A stretch of 64,000 nucleotides of DNA from Coprinellus micaceus (lineage: Eukaryota; Basidiomycota; Agaricomycetes; Agaricales; Psathyrellaceae). The notes beneath the pieces are model-generated. The model saw nothing but the letters and a program-made list of their open reading frames with translations. It made no database searches and was not told where the DNA came from. The position numbers and the translations under genes are program-made. Every line of letters starts with the position of its first letter. Within the stretch, counting starts at the first letter, position 1. This document shows positions 38,160 through 50,300 of the stretch, one piece after another. The stretch lies in NCBI GenBank assembly GCA_951394405.1, contig OX596339.1:4030001-4094000 (forward strand), read 5' to 3'.

Positions 38160-39788
38160 ATGCCTCGCAGCACACGTTTCCCCACAGTCCAGCAATTTCC
38201 CCTAGTAGCAGACATCTGGTATGAAATAGGACAACATGCAGAACCCATGGATCTTCTTGCGCTCGCACTGGTATGTGGCATGCTGTTAATCACCCGATTC
38301 TCTCTCCCTCTCTCTCTCTCCCTCTCTCTCTCTCTCTCTCATATTTGGCCCTTTCCCAGACATGCAAGTCCATCCGAATCGCTGTTAATACCAAAGCAGT
38401 ATGGACTAGCGTCCTCTACAAATCGTGCCACAAACATGGAATCATCACGTCGACGTATCCCTCACAACAAATGACAATGGAAGAGGTTGAAAAGGCAGCG
38501 TGTCGACCCGAGATCTGGATTCGTCTCCTCCAGCATCGACGCACCCGCTTCTACCCGACCTTTTGCAATCGAGTTCCGTTGAAGAGCAAGAGATGGCGCA
38601 TTCCGAGTGCCTACTATCAGCGCATGACTGCCGGAGGGCGTTATCTCATCGAGGCGACTGGAAACAAACACCAAGATTCCACTCTCAAACTCTGGGACCT
38701 CGGCGTTCCAGGAAATGCCCACCTCCTCTCCATACCAACCCTTCTCGCATCACAAGTGGTCATCGGAGCCCGGGGAGATGTTATGGTGTCCTGCTGCTCG
38801 ACCTCCGAGTCCATCCTTGTCGTGCTGACGTGGCTCCTTTCCGGCGATAATGTTCGGTATGCCCTATTCATTCGTTCTGATTAGCTCTTTTCAGGAACTC
38901 ATCATGGACCCAGGTCTGTCGTGTTCTCTGTATCGCCAACTGCCAGCACGACCTACACCCGAGTGGCCGAGCTAAGCTTGAAACATGCAGAAACCATCCT
39001 TTGCGGCTTCATCATGGAAAGCTACGTTGTATTCAAGTTGCCTATGCCCTACATGATGGTGTGGGATTACAAGCAAAACCGGCTGGTTAGGTGGAAGGCG
39101 ACCGGATTGGATCGAACGTGCCGAGTAAGTCCTCGTTCGTTTACCCCAAAGCCATTGAGCTCATCCTTCTCAGCTCGTCTCTCTACCCAACGCCGTCGTC
39201 ATGAGCTGCTGTTCAAAGAAGCAATTCATGCTCTGGTCCGTCCCGTCAATCCTCCAGCATGCCCGACCCGCCCATTCTCCACTCGACAACCCCCCAACTC
39301 TCCAGCCAAACCACATCATCGCATACCCTTGGCCTGAAGGACCACGGTCTTGCGTTCCTATCCCAAGTCGCATCCGGTATCCCCATAGCCATATGCTTTA
39401 CAACTTCTGCTGGAGGAAGCCCCTCAATCCGACACTCGACAATCCCGTCGTACTCGACCTTGAGCTGTGGAGCGGTTCCCGTTCGTACACCGTTCTCGCT
39501 GTCGACAGGCCAAGTGGGATGGAGCTTGTTGTCGAACCGGTCCTCTTGTGTGGCGAAATTGTGAACCACTGGGAGTACCATGCGCGTCGATTTGAAAGGT
39601 TTGTCGCGTTACGAAGGCAATCATTGATCGGACGACATCACGGTCTACACGAGCACTTTAAACTCTCCCAACCCATGCATTTGGACCTGGACGTTTCTCA
39701 TTTCTGTCACCTCTCGGGGCGTACCCTTTTTAGCACCGTCGAGCACCCTGGAATCACTGTTCAAGCCTGTGTCGACTTTTTACCTTGA
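38160..39788 (+). CDS. F-box-like protein, tandem array member 4
   Basis: Exons 38160-38270, 38360-38856, 38914-39124 and 39174-39788 give 477 residues. The F-box spans about residues 13-53 (FPLVADIWYEIG, TCKSIRIAVNTKAVW). The family blocks follow: HGIITSTYP, CRPEIW, GGRYLIEA, LKLWDLGVPG, VVFSVSP, YMMVWDY, FMLWSVPSIL, KPLNPTLDNPV, FCHLSGRTLF and the final C-V-D-F-L-P. Intron 1 is the longest of the family (89 nt) because of a CT microsatellite. The start follows directly after the shared upstream block and matches member 1 (MPRS). Confidence 0.86.
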
Positions 39789-39825
39789 TCTCTGTCTTAC
39801 ATCAATAAAAGTATTCTTGTCGCCA

Positions 39826-39871
39826 TAGGCGCCCAGCGACGGGCCGATGCCGGATCATATGCCTCTTTCCA
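39826..39871 (+). promoter_or_regulatory. Degenerate upstream block of F-box gene 5
   Basis: ATAGGCGCCCAGCGAC is kept at 39,826-39,840, but CACGTG and TGACGTCA are lost; only ATCATATGCCTC remains where CATGCCCC is expected. Confidence 0.5.
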
Positions 39872-39923
39872 ATTTTTTCGTCTTCTTCCTCTTCTTCTCC
39901 TCTTACGCTTCCAACCCCCCACC

Positions 39924-41454
39924 ATGCCCGCTCTCATTCATCTCTCTGCTCTCCCGAAGACCATGAATGAAGACGTCTGGTTTGAAATCGGGAAACTTGG
40001 AGAGCCTTTTGACGTCGTCACTCTGTCGAGGGTAGGTCGTAGTCCTGATTCGATTCCTCGCATTCCAACTCCCCCATAGTGCTGTAAGATTATCCGCGCT
40101 GCAGTCAACCAAAAGATCGTCTGGACCCACATACTCAAACGCGTTTGCCACGATTATGGCATCCTCCTCTCGACGTACCCCTTTGACGAAATGTCGTGTG
40201 AAGAGCTCACCCGTGCTGCATGCAATCCCAAACTCTGGATGCGCATAGTGGACCGCCTTTCACCCAACAAAGAATATCCCACTTTTGGCCTCGCCGTCCC
40301 AATCAGCAATTCCCGATGCTATCTAGAACGAGGGCTATTTGAGAAATTGACCGATGGCGGTCGATATCTTTTTCAGGCTCACGGAGGGGACGGTTCGCCT
40401 ATCCTCATCCAATTCTGGGACTTGGGGCGCCCAGCCCACCCGTCGAAACCCAAGCTCGTCACATCACACACACTGAGTCGGACGCCAGACCTGCCCCTAC
40501 TATCAGCCTACTCCACGGCACACTCATTCGTGTTCACGGTAGCATGGTGTGTCCAACGTTCGAGGATGAGGTGCATGTTCTCCGTACCTCGTATATCATC
40601 ACGCCCTAACACCCTTTAGATGCATCGTTTTCTCCCTAACACCTGGGTCTCAAACCCCTCTCTCTCAAATCGCGGCTACCGAGTTTGATTCCACCGATCA
40701 TGTTTTCCGCTGTCACTTGACGGAAAACTACGTTCAGTTCCAGAGCCGGGTACCCAGGTGCATCACCTGGTTCTACAAGCTCGGAAAGCTACGCAGATGG
40801 GTCGCTGAGCCAGTAGACGAAGATAGACTAGTGAGTCTATCTTGTCTATTCGGTCGTGAAACACGGCATGAATATGTCGCCCTTTAGCTCATCTGTCTCC
40901 CCAACACCGTGGTCGTGGCCTCTGATCGAGTGGACGCATTTCATCTCTACTCTGTAGACTCCATCCTTGACCAAGCTCACGAAGATGAATCTCTGGCGCT
41001 CGACCCGTTGGCTCCAGAGGCTAGGGTCCCCTACCCCTGGCCCAATCGTGCACACCCCTACGATTCCTTGATTGGCTTTCATGAACACTCCCTCACTGTT
41101 CGCGTGCCCCTCAACCAAACCGTTCTGAATCCCATCATTCTACACGTTAAAACTGGCCAGGGAATGCGGACATACAACATCGCTGAGGAGGAAGATCGTA
41201 CACTGATCCTTCAACCCCATTGCCTCATGGCACAGGTCGAGCTCGGGCAAGGTTCAACACTCTTCTTACGCCGAACAAGGTGCCTTGGGAACACCTTTAC
41301 GCAGGATTATTTTCGTATCCCCATTGCTATACCGAAATACCTTTCGCTTACGCATTCTTGCACCATGATTCCAGGCCGTATCGTTCTTCATAATTGCCGC
41401 AACCCGCCCTCTGAAAATTCTATCATTAGAGCTTGTATCGACCTTTTGCCTTGA
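39924..41454 (+). CDS. F-box-like protein, tandem array member 5
   Basis: Exons 39924-40031, 40080-40570, 40620-40830 and 40888-41454 give 458 residues. The F-box-like start has LPKTMNEDVWFEIG then CCKIIRAAVNQKIVW. Conserved blocks include YGILLSTYP, GGRYLFQAHGG, IQFWDLGRP, CIVFSLTPG, VRVPLNQTVLNPI, a diverged C-terminal motif (SCTMIPGRIVL) and a final C-I-D-L-L-P. It is the most diverged complete member, with a shorter last exon and a weakened upstream block. It is closest to the broken copy that follows. Confidence 0.82.
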
Positions 41455-41486
41455 GCTGTAGTACCTCATGTTTAATGTGATCGAAC

Positions 41487-41508
41487 ACGCATCTACATGT
41501 AGATGCGT
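41487..41508. repeat. CTACATGTAG palindrome, site 4
   Basis: A perfect 22-bp palindrome whose inner part is CGCATCTACATGTAGATGCG, 33 bp after the stop codon of F-box gene 5. The outer arms differ from the CCTC/GAGG form of other sites yet remain paired, a compensatory change. Confidence 0.85.
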
Positions 41509-41623
41509 ACTCGGAACCTTGACGCTCAGGCATGTGATGAGTGCTAGCGATGTCATACTCCCGCCCAGTTGGCTGGTTTTTTCTTTCTTTCTTTATCGCC
41601 GCTACATCCACGTCCATGTTCCC

Positions 41624-42422
41624 CATGTCTCAATGATCTGTGGTTTCGAATCGCCAAGATCGTCGAACCTGTGGACTTGTTTGCTTTGACGATGGTACGT
41701 ACGCCTCCTTGCTTTCTCGATAGACGACCTGTTTGATATCCTCTTCAGAACGACCCTCAACGCCAGGTCCTTGTGGGAGTTCCTCCTCAAACGCAGCTGT
41801 CACGAACATGGCATCCTCCTCTCGACGCACCCCTGGGACGAAATGTCGAGCGTAGCGCTCACTCATCCCAACAAGTCTACCACACCTTTGGCGGTCGTGT
41901 TCCAGCTATCGAGAGGTTAGCCGAAGGAGGAAGATCCCTCTTTCCAAACCTTTGACTCTATACTCCAACACGCCTCGAGACCAACGCTCGAGCCAATCAC
42001 ATTCAGCCCCTAGGCGTCAGCACGCCGTATCCGTAGTCTGAAGGGCCGACCCCACACAGCCTTCCATGGCAGATCTCCGACGACGCCTATAGTCACCAAT
42101 TCCGCATCACGGTCAGAGCGCCCCTGAATCCAACTCGCTCGAATCCAGTCGTCGTCCATGCCTCCTTTGCAGGCGGGACGCGTTCATATACCATCGATAC
42201 GATGGATCGTAGGAGCCAAGAAGGCGGAGGCTGGGACATGGTGCTGCATCCTCGTCATTCACATTCTCACTCGTGTCGTCATGTGGTGAAGCTCAAGCGA
42301 ACTGGGTGCATCCAAGGCATGTTCATGGAGCATCTGTTTCGCTTTACCTTGAAATCGCGCACTATTGTCACATCACTGGCCGACGTCTAATCGTCACTTG
42401 TATCGACCTCTTGCCCTCCTGA
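41624..42422 (+). pseudogene. Broken F-box family copy, array member 6
   Basis: Pieces of all parts of the family gene are present in order but cannot be joined. There is an F-box remnant (NDLWFRIAKIVEPVDLFAL, stop codon just before it), then after a GTACGT donor-like site a LLKRSCHEHGILLSTHPWDEMS segment. An internal deletion leads to YHTFGGRVPAIERLAEGGRS in another frame. A last-exon remnant (APLNPTRSNPVVVH, GGTRSYTID) and the end CHITGRRL...CIDLLP follow. The WD-like middle is missing. It is closest to member 5. Confidence 0.8.
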
Positions 42423-42868
42423 GCGCCGTATGTAGCCTGTGCCGAATTTATATATATCTTTGGTTTCGAAACCTTGTTACGACGAATCTAACAGTATCTG
42501 GAAGCCTCCTTTTACATAGCTACGAACACGTTGTAAACAAAGCCGAAGAGCATTTCCTATGCAGATCAGGAAATTTCGGCTCAGCCGGAAATTTGGCGTT
42601 GGGTTAAGGTTAGCTAGCCCCTAACTTGAATTTATCCGTCCTTCATTGGAGTTAGGAACCCCGAATAACCCTGGAAGGGATGCTTTACATGTACAGTCAA
42701 TCACAGCGCCCGTTCCTCACACCCGCTACCACACACACACACCCACAATAGGCGCCCTTGTCCCTATCCCCAGGGCGCCTATCCCCAGTCACGTGCCCCA
42801 TGGAAGACCAAGGTTTTTCTTTAGGCGTCCTTTTTGGGGTTTGGAAGAGAACCACATTCATCCTCACC
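42423..42868 (+). promoter_or_regulatory. Upstream region of F-box gene 7 with inverted GGCGCC boxes
   Basis: ATAGGCGCCC at 42,748-42,757 faces GGGCGCCTAT at 42,773-42,782, an inverted pair of the family box with a 15-bp spacer. CACGTG at 42,790-42,795 is followed by CCCCATGG; TGACGTCA is absent. A weak CTTTACATGTACAG element near 42,682-42,695 may be a degenerate palindrome after the broken copy 6. Confidence 0.55.
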
Positions 42869-44402
42869 ATGTCGATACGAAAGCCAGCTCCAACTCTGCC
42901 TGGAGATGTCTGGTATCAGGTCGTCCAGCTCAGTGATCCCCTTACCACCCTCTCCCTTTCAATGGTGCGGCGGCGATGCGACAACGACGCGTCCGAGATT
43001 ATACTGACGCGTGCATACCCAGACTTGCCGCTCCCCAAGGTCGCTGCTCACAGACAGGCGAATTTGGGTTTCCCTATTAAAGGAGGTCTGCTCTCGCTAC
43101 GGCATCATACAGCAAACATACCCGGTCGAAGAGATGTCCGACGACGAGATTGTCCGCACGGCGTGTCGCCCAGGATTGTGGCATCGTACCATTCAACAAA
43201 TCCGTGGTCCGCATTACCCGAGAATCAACCGACCGCCTACCACTTTGCGAATGCGCGAAGGCTACTACCAACAGCTCATTGCAGGAGGGAGGTTCATGGT
43301 CGAGGCGATCTCAAACCGAGAAACCACCAATATCTCCATCAAGCTTTGGGACCTTGGTATACCTGGGCGATGCTCCAGTTTGATTTCACCCACAATCATC
43401 GCCGCGTACCCCATCCGAGGGTCGTCGGAGGGTGATGTGGTCGGCTGTTCCACCACAGACTCGTTGATACTGGTCTCCATCGCCCTACGTGTTAGTTGTG
43501 GCACTTCCAAGTACGCATCGCTTCCAATCTCTTTTGTTAACTTGACCCTTACGCCACATCTAGCCTTGTTGTTCTTTCCATATCACCTGGAGTGGATACA
43601 GAGTTTACCCTTGTTAAGCAATGCAGTATTCCGACCGGCTACTCAATCCATAAGGTGTCGATCACGGAAACCTACGCCCTGATCAAGTTGGGCGGCTCTG
43701 CATACATCGTACTCGACTATCGCAGCGACAGAGTCGTATTCTTCACGCCGGTTACAACTAGCGACACATCCCAGGTGCGTGCTCCCTTTCCCATTTTCAC
43801 ACCTACGTGTTCTCAGTACGTTTTGCCAGGTCATAGCGCTTCCAAACGCCATTATCGCCACATCCCCTTCAACCAGAAGCTTCCGCCTGTGGTCTCTGTC
43901 CTCCGTGCTCCAGCGTGCTGAGCCCCTTCGCCGATCGGGTTACTCTGTCGTCCCTCTCCACGCCGACAGCTCTCTTATCTACCCATGGCCAGAAGCGCTT
44001 GGATCCCCCGTCAACATGTTCTGGAGAAAGCCTCTCAATCCGACACCCTCCAACCCCGTTCAAATTGACGTTCATTTCGAGTCTGGAACGCGAACCTACT
44101 CGATCAGCAGTGGGTTAGGGCTGGACACAGAGATCATCGCCCGACCCTGCTCTCTTTTGGGAGAATTCGTGACTACCTGGGAGCCCCTCGACGAGGGTGT
44201 CCTGCGCGAAACCTGGCTACGACGACAAGAGCTCGTTGGGGATTCTGTGCAGGAAGACTACTTTTCCCTTCCCTTTCCCATTGCCAATGATCTACGTGTT
44301 TCACAGTTCTGCCACCTCTCTGGACGCCTCATATTACAAAGACTCTGTCACGATCAGCCCGGATTTACCCCCTGTCGCGTATACCATGCAATGTTGCCCT
44401 GA
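42869..44402 (+). CDS. F-box-like protein, tandem array member 7
   Basis: Exons 42869-42964, 43023-43510, 43564-43774 and 43830-44402 give 455 residues. F-box part: LPGDVWYQVVQLSDPLTTLSLSM, then TCRSPRSLLTDRRIW. Family blocks: YGIIQQTYP, CRPGLW, GGRFMVEA, IKLWDLGIPG, VVLSISPG, YIVLDYRSD, FRLWSLSSVL, KPLNPTPSNPV, FCHLSGRLIL. The phases match the other members. The C-terminus ends HAMLP rather than the usual C-x-D-x-L-P. Function inferred from the F-box only. Confidence 0.84.
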
Positions 44403-44432
44403 AGCGCCGATGTAATTATTAAGCGCTCATTC

Positions 44433-44456
44433 CACGTGACGCACGCCATGTCGTAT
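44433..44456 (+). promoter_or_regulatory. CACGTGACG element before array member 8
   Basis: AAGCGCTC followed by CACGTGACGC at 44,433-44,442, a reduced form of the shared upstream block; the same CACGTGACGC occurs at 44,947-44,956 before member 9. Confidence 0.5.
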
Positions 44457-44519
44457 ATTCAATTCAAATGATTCCTTTTTGGCCTTTACTCTTCATTATT
44501 ATCATCATCATCATCATCA

Positions 44520-44900
44520 TGTCCCTCCATCTCAAAGGTGCCTCCTACTCCTGGCCACTACAGGCTGGTCTGGCGGTCCCAGCTCAATCCGAAACCCTTG
44601 AATCCTACTCCACCTCGGGTCTCAGACATGTCTCTACGAGGTCACTGTTGTTCCTGGTCGAGCCCCACGTCGTTTCGGCAGAGTTGTCAGATGAACATGA
44701 GCGGCGATCGCCCTATTACCGTCCTCCTCAGGAACACCCGGGCGACGGGCACTTGGAGCACAGATCTCTATCCAATTCGCATTGACATTGCGCAAACTTA
44801 TTCCGTCCAATGCTTTTGTCACCTGTCTGGCCGCGCTCTCTTTAATTCTCGTTTCACGCAACCTATCGTACACTGCGCTCGAGTGGATCTTTTACCTTGA
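44520..44900 (+). pseudogene. 3' fragment of an F-box family gene, array member 8
   Basis: Only last-exon material is present. A WRSQLNPKPLNPTPP segment corresponds to the KPLNPT-NPV block of complete members, and the end has FCHLSGRALF and VDLLP. The F-box and the first three exons are absent, and 44,600-44,730 does not keep the family frame. The fragment retains an upstream CACGTGACG element and a downstream palindrome, so the flanks outlived the gene body. Confidence 0.75.
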
Positions 44901-44921
44901 TTCTCGTATTACAAGCAGTAC

Positions 44922-44939
44922 ACCTCTACACGTAGAGGT
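44922..44939. repeat. CTACATGTAG-type palindrome, site 5
   Basis: ACCTCTACACGTAGAGGT, 22 bp after the stop of the array fragment 8. The centre is ACACGT instead of ACATGT; all other pairs are kept. Confidence 0.8.
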
Positions 44940-44946
44940 CAGAATC

Positions 44947-44956
44947 CACGTGACGC
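44947..44956 (+). promoter_or_regulatory. CACGTGACGC element before F-box gene 9
   Basis: CACGTGACGC lies about 55 bp before the start codon of member 9. It resembles a fusion of the CACGTG and TGACG cores of the fuller blocks of genes 1 and 2. Confidence 0.5.
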
Positions 44957-45001
44957 GTTGAACCCAAAGCCCAGACAGACTGCCACTTTATCCGTTGAAC
45001 C

Positions 45002-46615
45002 ATGACCACCATGCCCAGGCACGCTTTTCTAGGTGTTGTTGTAAACCGACCAATCCTGAACGCAGATGTGTGGCTTCAAGTACACAAGCACACTCGGGCG
45101 CTTGATATACTTCGGCTCGTCAAGGTACGGCTAATACCCCCAAGGTGGATGGACGGCTAACCCTCCGAATCCGTAGACATGCAAGGACTTTAGAGCCATG
45201 TTCAACCTCAGACACCTCTGGATCAAAGTCCTCGAGAAAACGTGTAACGAATACGGCATCATCATCTCCACCTACCCCACCCGCGACATGAGTGACGACG
45301 AGATCATCCGTGCTGCGTGTCGCCCGAGTATGTGGCCTCAGATGTTGGAGAGACTCAAGACCGGGAAGGATCCCCTCCGCGTTCCGATCGTCTCTGACGG
45401 TTGGTCTCTTCCAAAGGCGTCATATCAACGCCTTACACCAGGCGGCAGATATCTTGTCTCTGTCAACCCCTCCAACAGCGACGGCGGACCTGCCACCGTC
45501 AGTGTCTGGGACTTTGGAGTCCCTGGTGGCCGACAAGGCCCTTCCGAGCCTACTGAAACCGCGTCTTGGTCCCCTCCCAACTCGGAATCCTATGAAGGCG
45601 TATCCTCTTGCACGACGAATACGTCCATCTTTGTCCTGTTGACGAGGAGGGTCTCCCCGACTCACGTTTGGTAAGCACCGCACACTCCTGTCCCCACTCC
45701 CACCGTAACCCATCTGGCATGCCAACAGCGCGATCGTACTTTCCCTATCGCCCACCATCACCACCTCGTTCTCCGTGGTCAGTCGAACACAGTTTGAGTG
45801 CCCTGAACACGTCGCGACATGCCAACTGAGGGAAACGTACGCTTTAATAAGCACACACAACGAAACCCTCATCCTCTGGGACTTTGTGCACGACACCGTC
45901 ACCTGGTGGAACGTGACAGCTTTCGACCCTACCCAGTGCAAGGTGAGAGACCGCTTGTCTTTCAAGTGAGTCGGGGTTTGCTCATGCGCACCATCTTGAC
46001 TAGATCCTTGCTCTTTCCAACGCCGTCCTCGTCAGCTTCTGTCAGACCATGGAATTCAAGCTTTGGGCTCTGTCCTCTATTATCGCTCATTCGCAACTCC
46101 CGTCCACAAACTCTCCAACCGTCGCGTCCATTGACGCTGACACCGTTCAACCCTATCCATGGCCCGAAACTCCCACCACTCCCCCACCTGGCCGCTCTCC
46201 TTGCTACCCAAATAATGTTCTGCCCGGCCAGTTTCTTCTCTCTTGGCGACGCCGGCTCAACACGACCCCATCCAATCCAGTTCTAGTCCAACTAACCCTC
46301 CACTCTGAGAGCCGCCTCTATCAACTCACCGTCATTGAAGCGCAAAAGCTCAAGATTGTCGTCACGCCGCTGGACCTGTTTGGAGATCTTGTCGGTCAAG
46401 GCGTCCAGCGCAAGTCACTCGAGTGGGAGAGGGAGATCGCCATTCGCAGGGTTACCCGGAGCCGAGGTCAATGGTTCGAAGAACATTTTCAAATTCCTTT
46501 TACGCCGCTCCAGTCCTCGTATGCCAGTTGCTTTTGTCACCTCTCTGGCCGTGCGCTCTTGACTCCTTACCACCGAAACGTCAACATTGAGGCCTGCGTC
46601 GACATCCTACCTTGA
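45002..46615 (+). CDS. F-box-like protein, tandem array member 9
   Basis: Exons 45002-45124, 45177-45670, 45729-45942 and 46004-46615 give 480 residues from the first ATG, or 477 from the in-frame ATG at 45011, which starts MPRHAF like other members (MPRS). The F-box-like part has LNADVWLQVHKHTRALDIL then TCKDFRAMFNLRHLW. Family blocks: YGIIISTYP, CRPSMW, GGRYLV, VSVWDFGVPGG, IVLSLSP, LILWDFVHD, FKLWALSSII, RLNTTPSNPV, CFCHLSGRALL and the final C-V-D-I-L-P. It is the last member of the array and lies 0.6 kb before the recombinase-helicase gene. Confidence 0.85.
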
Positions 46616-47207
46616 TAAGATATGTAGTGGCTGTGTGTCTCGGGTGCTGTATGATACGAGTTTCAGATAGGCGCCCATTTGGGGCGTCGCTGGAGATAAC
46701 ACGGCGATAGAAGTTGGTCTTCATTTAAACTACCTACGTACAGCGGTCCCGAGCGCCCCAAGATCCATCTCACATTCCGGAGTTTGCGGGGGCTCGGAAC
46801 CGAGAGGGACAAGAGAATCCGGTGTGAAATTTCAACTCAGCCCCAAAAAAATTGGCTATGGGTTAGGGTCCGCCGCGAAGCCGTCCCGACTTGGCTTTCT
46901 CCTCGTCAACCTCCACATACTCACACACAGACCCTGCGATAGCATGAAAAGAAAGAGACCCGAATCCCAGGGCACGGGGAGCTCTCCGTACGTAAATCGC
47001 CTTTCTTGGGCAGTCCCAGTCTCCTGATCCATACATCTATATAGACCCAAACGACTACAGTCGCTGGCCCCCCTTGACGGCGATGCCGAGCCCCACCCAG
47101 AGGTGGATTCGATTCTCTTCATTGTTTAACCAAAGCACAAGCTCAGTTTCAAGCAGGCCGGCCCCACGCATTCACCAGACTCGGAGCTTGCCATTCCAAA
47201 CGCCGAG
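46616..47207 (+). other. Intergenic region between F-box gene 9 and helicase gene
   Basis: Contains one ATAGGCGCCCA box (about 46,669-46,680), the element shared by the array promoters, without CACGTG or TGACGTCA. No gene is seen. Confidence 0.45.
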
Positions 47208-47321
47208 ATGATCACCGCAGAGACCGTGAGTATGCTAGATCTCAAATATCGAACCACCCACCCTAAAGTCGAGAGAATATAGTCTTGCACTAGTAACACG
47301 CTTGAAGAAGACGAGGATCTC

Positions 47322-50300
47322 ATGATGTACAACTTGGCGGTCAATACCACGCACAAGCTTCTCATATGTCGAACGTGCAAATGTGCCGTTAACCCAACCA
47401 CCTTGTACGACCACTTCAGACGGGGCCTGCATTTACACGCACCTACTCGGCCACCTAAATCCTATACCAAAACCCTCCAGGCCAAATACCAGACTCTTTG
47501 CCAAAACCCGGTACGACCCCAACAGCGCATTCCTCTTATCCAAGGACTAGAGCTGCACACATCGTATCACGCATGTCCGTCCTGCAACACGGCGTGGAAA
47601 GTGGCCCCTCAGAACGGTCAATGCTCTTCCAAATCCTGCAACGCCAGTCTTACGGAGGAAAGCCTCATTCCTACGTCCGCTCAGCGGTTCGCTACGAACA
47701 ATCAATCCCCCTTCTTTGGAGTCCTGCCACAGGTTAATACCGAACCAGAGCCAGATCCCGTTCTCCAAGCCCACCTCTACGAACTTTGGCTCGCACAAAA
47801 CCCAGTCCCTACACAACAAGCCCAAAACGCCCTCAGTCTCGACGAACGCGCCGTCCGCAAGTTCTTGAAGGACTTTAGATGGATCGATCACATCAACAAT
47901 TGTGGAGTGTCGGGCGAGAATCTTCAGCAACTGCATACCAGGCAGCCACAAGACGCTTCGCTCCGAAACTATCTCACCAGGACGCTCACGGATATGTTGG
48001 TCGACATGCAGGACAGCCTCCAATGCGACCCATTCCTCCGTTATGAGATTGGAAGGCGGCCTCCTACCGAGCACACTCAGACGGAAGTCGTTGCTCACAA
48101 AATGGTGCGGTACGAAACGCTGAAGCGTTATGCGACCTATCTCGCCTCCCTGATCGTCTTTATTCGTCGCGCACCTCACACCGAATATCGCATGCGGATA
48201 CCACAGGAACTCGCGGAAATGATCAACCAGGTCTGCATCCTCACCGACGACCAGAACGAGGAGTACGCACCCACGCTCACTCCAGAAGAGGAAGATGCGC
48301 AGGACGAAGCGCCCATTGAGCCGCTCGACGAGAACGGCGAGCCCATTGGCGATCATCAGCAGCAGCAGGACGAACCGGCCCCGGACCTCGCCGGTCCATC
48401 TCAGTTCCCCATACTTGGGCCTACCCAGATCAAGCTAGTGGAGCTCATTCGCTTTCTCATCTTCTACACACCCAAACAGTCTTCGGAAGCCCAATTTCAC
48501 TCCCCCATCATGCACTATCTCGTCGTATCGTCCACTCGGAAGAACAACGACTGGACTCCAACCACCCAAATCAGCCAAAAGATTGCGGGGTTGGCCTGCG
48601 TACTCCGACTCGTCCTCTCCCATATCATCATTGGTGATAGCTTCAAAGGCAAAAGACTTCACGCAGAGTGAGTGCGAATCCCTTGTTGTTAGTATGCGAG
48701 TGTGCTCACAACACGCTTCTCTTCCAGGACTTTTGCCGAGTACCAGCACGCGTTGGATCACAACAAGCAAGGGATCATGCCCACGCTCTATACCACCCTC
48801 CGCCTCATGAAAAGTCTCCGTGGCGCGGAGGAGGGAGTGACCTACTTTAGTTCTCCGGACTGGACTGGGCAATCCGCGTTCCATGGGACCAAAGTCATCC
48901 ACGTCTCCAACTTCAAGGACATGGTAGAAAGGCTCTGCATCGAAGTCTCTTCCGAGCTCACAAGGCTGACCTTTGACAACCCCGTCTACGACATTGATTG
49001 GTCCAAGGACATCTACGACGAGCCGCGCTGCCTCACCAGTGGATTCTCCTTTATCAACGACAAGAGGAATCACTGGACGAACGTCCCGCCCTTGCTCCAA
49101 TACATGCTAAATACCCCCTCGATCGCGTCCGTCTATGTCACGGTCACGGTTGAGCCCGACGGCACCAGGCTCCAAAACAATCTCTACCAGTTCCAGAACC
49201 TCCGGAAACGTATCTACGAGCTCCAGAAGAAGCTCATCGTCCTCATCATGGTCACTTACGGCGCTCCCGCTCGGGGGACGGAACTCGCGTCTCACCTGAT
49301 TGAAAACGTTGCGGGCGGCTCTATTCGAAACTTCTTCCACAATTTCGGTACCACCTTCCTTCGAGGCTCGTACAACAAGACCACAAGTCTCACCGGTCTC
49401 GATCAGACAATGGCGAGAGCGCCCCTCCCCGATGTGTCCCGACTCTTTATCCGGTTCAGCGTATTCATCAGACCGCTCTACATCTCCGTCCAGCGTATAT
49501 TGCGGTACAAGTTCCTACACATTGACCAGCACAAACTCTTCATGGGCCTCAGCTCTCCCATAGAATCTTGCGATCTGGGTCTCAACTTGGAAAAGACAAC
49601 GAAGCGCTTTATCAACGCTCCCATCAGCATGTCCTGGTTCCGCCAGTTCATGGCCTATATCAGCACGCACCATGAAGACAAGTTTCCTCTGAAAGCTGCC
49701 GACAGCAGCGTCGCCCATCAGCTGGGACATTCGAGCAAAATGGACGCCCAGCACTATGGTCTGGACCGCAATCTCCCTCCCAGCAGCAATTATCAGGGGC
49801 TCAAAAAGTCCATCCTCACCAGCGGCACCTTTCATCGAATCTTTGGCCTCGGGACGGAGATCATCGATAGCGTCTATAGGCACACCAATGGTCTTGCTAC
49901 CGTCCCCACGGGACTAGACATTATTACGACCGGAGAGCTCTCGGAACAGACGATGAGCTCCCTCTCTCTCAGTATCTCGAGGAACCTTCTCCCGACGGTC
50001 GTCAACTCTATGCAGCAATGTGTTCAAGAGTCCCACGCCGGCGTTGTCCACCTCTTCTGCCCTGGCAAGATCACAAGAGAGACGACCCACCGGGGTAACA
50101 ACACCTCTATTCAAGTCTCTCCTCGGCTCATTCAAAAACTTCGAGAATTCTTCAACGCTCCCGGATCCACTCTCGGCTTCACTGATCATAACCAAGCGCA
50201 GGCTACGCAGATTGCGGTGGACGGTCGAGACTCGCTCCTCCTCGTTACCGCTACGGGATCAGGCAAGACGATACCAGGCTTCATCGCCACGCGTTACTTT

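Noticed and set aside
47208..47225. Small 5' exon of the helicase gene as certain start
   Set aside because: The splice to 47,283 is clean, but an 18-nt exon cannot be proved from sequence alone, so the CDS is given from the ATG at 47,322 and the alternative is mentioned.
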